From assembly GCA_948474755.1 (NCBI GenBank), contig CAOLHI010001288.1, positions 341,998 through 405,997 of the forward strand: a stretch of 64,000 nt of DNA, in the 5' to 3' direction. Both the position numbers and the translations under genes were made by a program. The notes under the pieces are model-generated. The model did not search any database. It had not been told where the DNA came from and saw only the letters and a list, made by a program, of their open reading frames with translations. Within the stretch, counting starts at the first letter, position 1; each line of letters starts with the position of its first letter. This DNA comes from Ctenosaura bakeri. Lineage: Eukaryota; Chordata; Lepidosauria; Squamata; Iguanidae. Below are positions 62,538-64,000 of the stretch, in pieces.

Positions 62538-62870
62538 CCAACTACCACAGCTGTGGACTCAGAGAGAGAGAAGAACAGACAGGCACAGACAGCTCCATCA
62601 TGCCTAAGCTCAGGAGCTGTTGAAAGGCTCTTCCTCCATTCCAACTGTCACTGCTGTAGCCCCAGAGAAAGAGAAGACTAAGCAGGAACAGCTCCATGAT
62701 GCCTAGGCCCAGCAGTTAATGACTGTCCATCCTTCCATCCCAACTGCCACTGCTGTGGCCTCAGAAAAAAAAGAAAAACAGGTAGGAACAGTTTCATCAT
62801 GTGAAGGTCCAGCAGCTAAAGAAATGTCCTCCCTCCGTCCAACTGTGACCTCAAGGGAAGACAAGAGCAG
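62538..62870. repeat. Minisatellite of about 100-bp units, 3.5 copies
   Basis: CCAACTRYCACNGCTGTRG...CAGAG starts recur at 62538, 62641, 62740 and 62839 (periods 103, 99, 99). Each is followed by an AGAAGAACAGRCAGG-like word, an AGCTCCATCATG-like word and CCCAGCAG. The V2R-B flank holds a single unit at about 43760-43850, so the array grew after that duplication. Confidence 0.8.
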
Positions 62871-64000
62871 CCAGCATCTGCTGGAATTAATCCCTACCCC
62901 ACTGTCAATCCCTTTTCCTTCTCAGTCATGTCTCAGACTGGGAAATGAGACTCAATATCAAATTTCATCCTATAAGACTGGACTTCCTTCTGCACACTTG
63001 GAACAAGAAATTCATTGACTGCCAACCTCACCCCTGAATTTGGGCAGTATGTGAGTATCCAAAAGCGGCAAATAAACTTTAAGAAGTACTTTTTCAAAAA
63101 GATGCAAGAGCAACATGAGCCTTGTTTCCCAGTTGATTAGTTCTCCCAGAAGTATTATGAATCTGATGAGCAAGTAATAAACTCCCAATGGGTCTTCTTT
63201 TAAAAGCACATACCATTTTTGGGCTGCTCTCACACAACACTACTGAACTTGGTGATGTAGTGAAAGTGGTACTAAAAAGTCACAAGTTACCCCTAAAATG
63301 AAATGTGAAGGCATCTCACTTGTTTCTCCGATGATCCAGATCTCCAAGCAGCTTGCAGGAGTGTGGTAGAGTTAGAGGACAAGGTGTTCCCTGCCTTCAT
63401 GCCTTTCAGGACAGAGCATAATAGTTAAGGCCCCTTCCATGACCATAATGATACAAGAGCATCAATCCACAGAAAACCAGCACTGAGCTGTGCTCAAAAA
63501 ACATGAAAGACCACACTGAGACACCAATATGGTACAACCACAGAGAAAAAGGGGGTGGGTGGGGTAACATCTCTAGAAGAACTGGCTGAGAGCTAGGAGT
63601 GCAAGGGAATAAAAACCCCAGCATCCGACCAGAATGAAAACTTCACATCCAGGTATCTCTGGCCAGATCCTGCTCTGTCAGCCAATGAAGTCAAACCTAT
63701 GCATTTCAATTCATTGACTACTGCTGCTTCCTTCCCAAGAGGCTGTGTGAGGCTACACTGTCCCCTGGGAAGGAGATGTGTCACCCAGCAAGGCCGAGCA
63801 GGCTAACACCAATGTTTAGTCTCTTGAGTCTGCAACCTATCTGCCTGGGTAAGTCAGGCATCTACTATGCTTAAAAGAGAAAGACTTCAATTATATATTT
63901 TTGCTGCTAAAAATATTTAGGAGTTGAATTAAAAAATATATATTAGGTTATAATAAAGAACAAGTAATAAATAATTTAATTAAAGGAAATCTACTGGTGA
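62871..64000. other. Window end, nothing recognised
   Basis: Mixed-composition sequence with short ORFs on both strands and no recognised repeat, receptor exon or domain. Confidence 0.4.

Noticed and set aside
63593..63784. Small minus-strand ORF near the window end
   Set aside because: No domain, no paralogous support and no neighbouring element.

Overview
The window looks like genomic DNA from a squamate reptile, more likely a lizard than a snake. It is AT-rich with long introns. The repeats are of kinds common in squamates: L1, an RTE/BovB-like LINE fragment, an L2/CR1-like LINE, tRNA-derived SINEs with a squamate-type tail, a DIRS-like fragment, and small hAT, Harbinger and Tigger DNA transposons. 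The genes are chemoreceptors: two olfactory receptor (OR) copies and three complete type-2 vomeronasal receptors (V2R, family C GPCRs). Species assignment is inference.

Layout. 1-11.3 kb: two tandem segmental copies (A and B), each carrying one minus-strand family-10-like OR. Both lack a start codon at the aligned position. OR-2 also has two in-frame stops. OR-1 keeps a long open frame but has lost the DRY arginine and the conserved TM3 cysteine. 11.8-21.8 kb: V2R-A, minus strand, six exons. 21.8-30.8 kb: divergent intergenic region holding the V2R-A promoter region, a 242-bp hAT insertion, a dispersed block shared with the next intergenic region, palindromic DNA elements, the worn 3' end of a lost V2R gene and a third fragment of the OR-flanking duplication. 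30.8-42.4 kb: V2R-B, plus strand, six exons. 42.4-46.7 kb: 3' flank, second copy of the dispersed block and a BovB-like fragment. 46.8-61.1 kb: V2R-C, plus strand, six exons. 61.1-64 kb: duplicated 3' flank, then a tandem array of about 100 bp units and sequence without recognisable genes.

The V2R exon boundaries were set by comparing the three copies with each other. Exons 1, 2, 4, 5 and 6 have identical lengths in all three (212, 292, 228, 127, 902 nt). Exon 3 is 864 nt in V2R-A and 861 nt in B and C. Phases join without interruption, giving open frames of 874, 873 and 873 codons. Each has a signal peptide, a Venus-flytrap ligand domain (exons 2-4), a cysteine-rich linker (exon 5 and start of exon 6) and a seven-helix domain (exon 6). 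A TATAAATA box lies 196-198 bp before each ATG. V2R-B and V2R-C are tandem copies on one strand; V2R-A lies head to head with them.

The products would act separately as receptor alternatives in vomeronasal sensory neurons, not as a pathway. I found no unknown gene system. The most useful observations are the inter-copy comparisons: dated insertions with target-site duplications and empty sites, the footprint of a deleted V2R, the OR that stays open while losing key residues, the shared promoter spacing, and an intron tract more conserved than its neighbouring exon.
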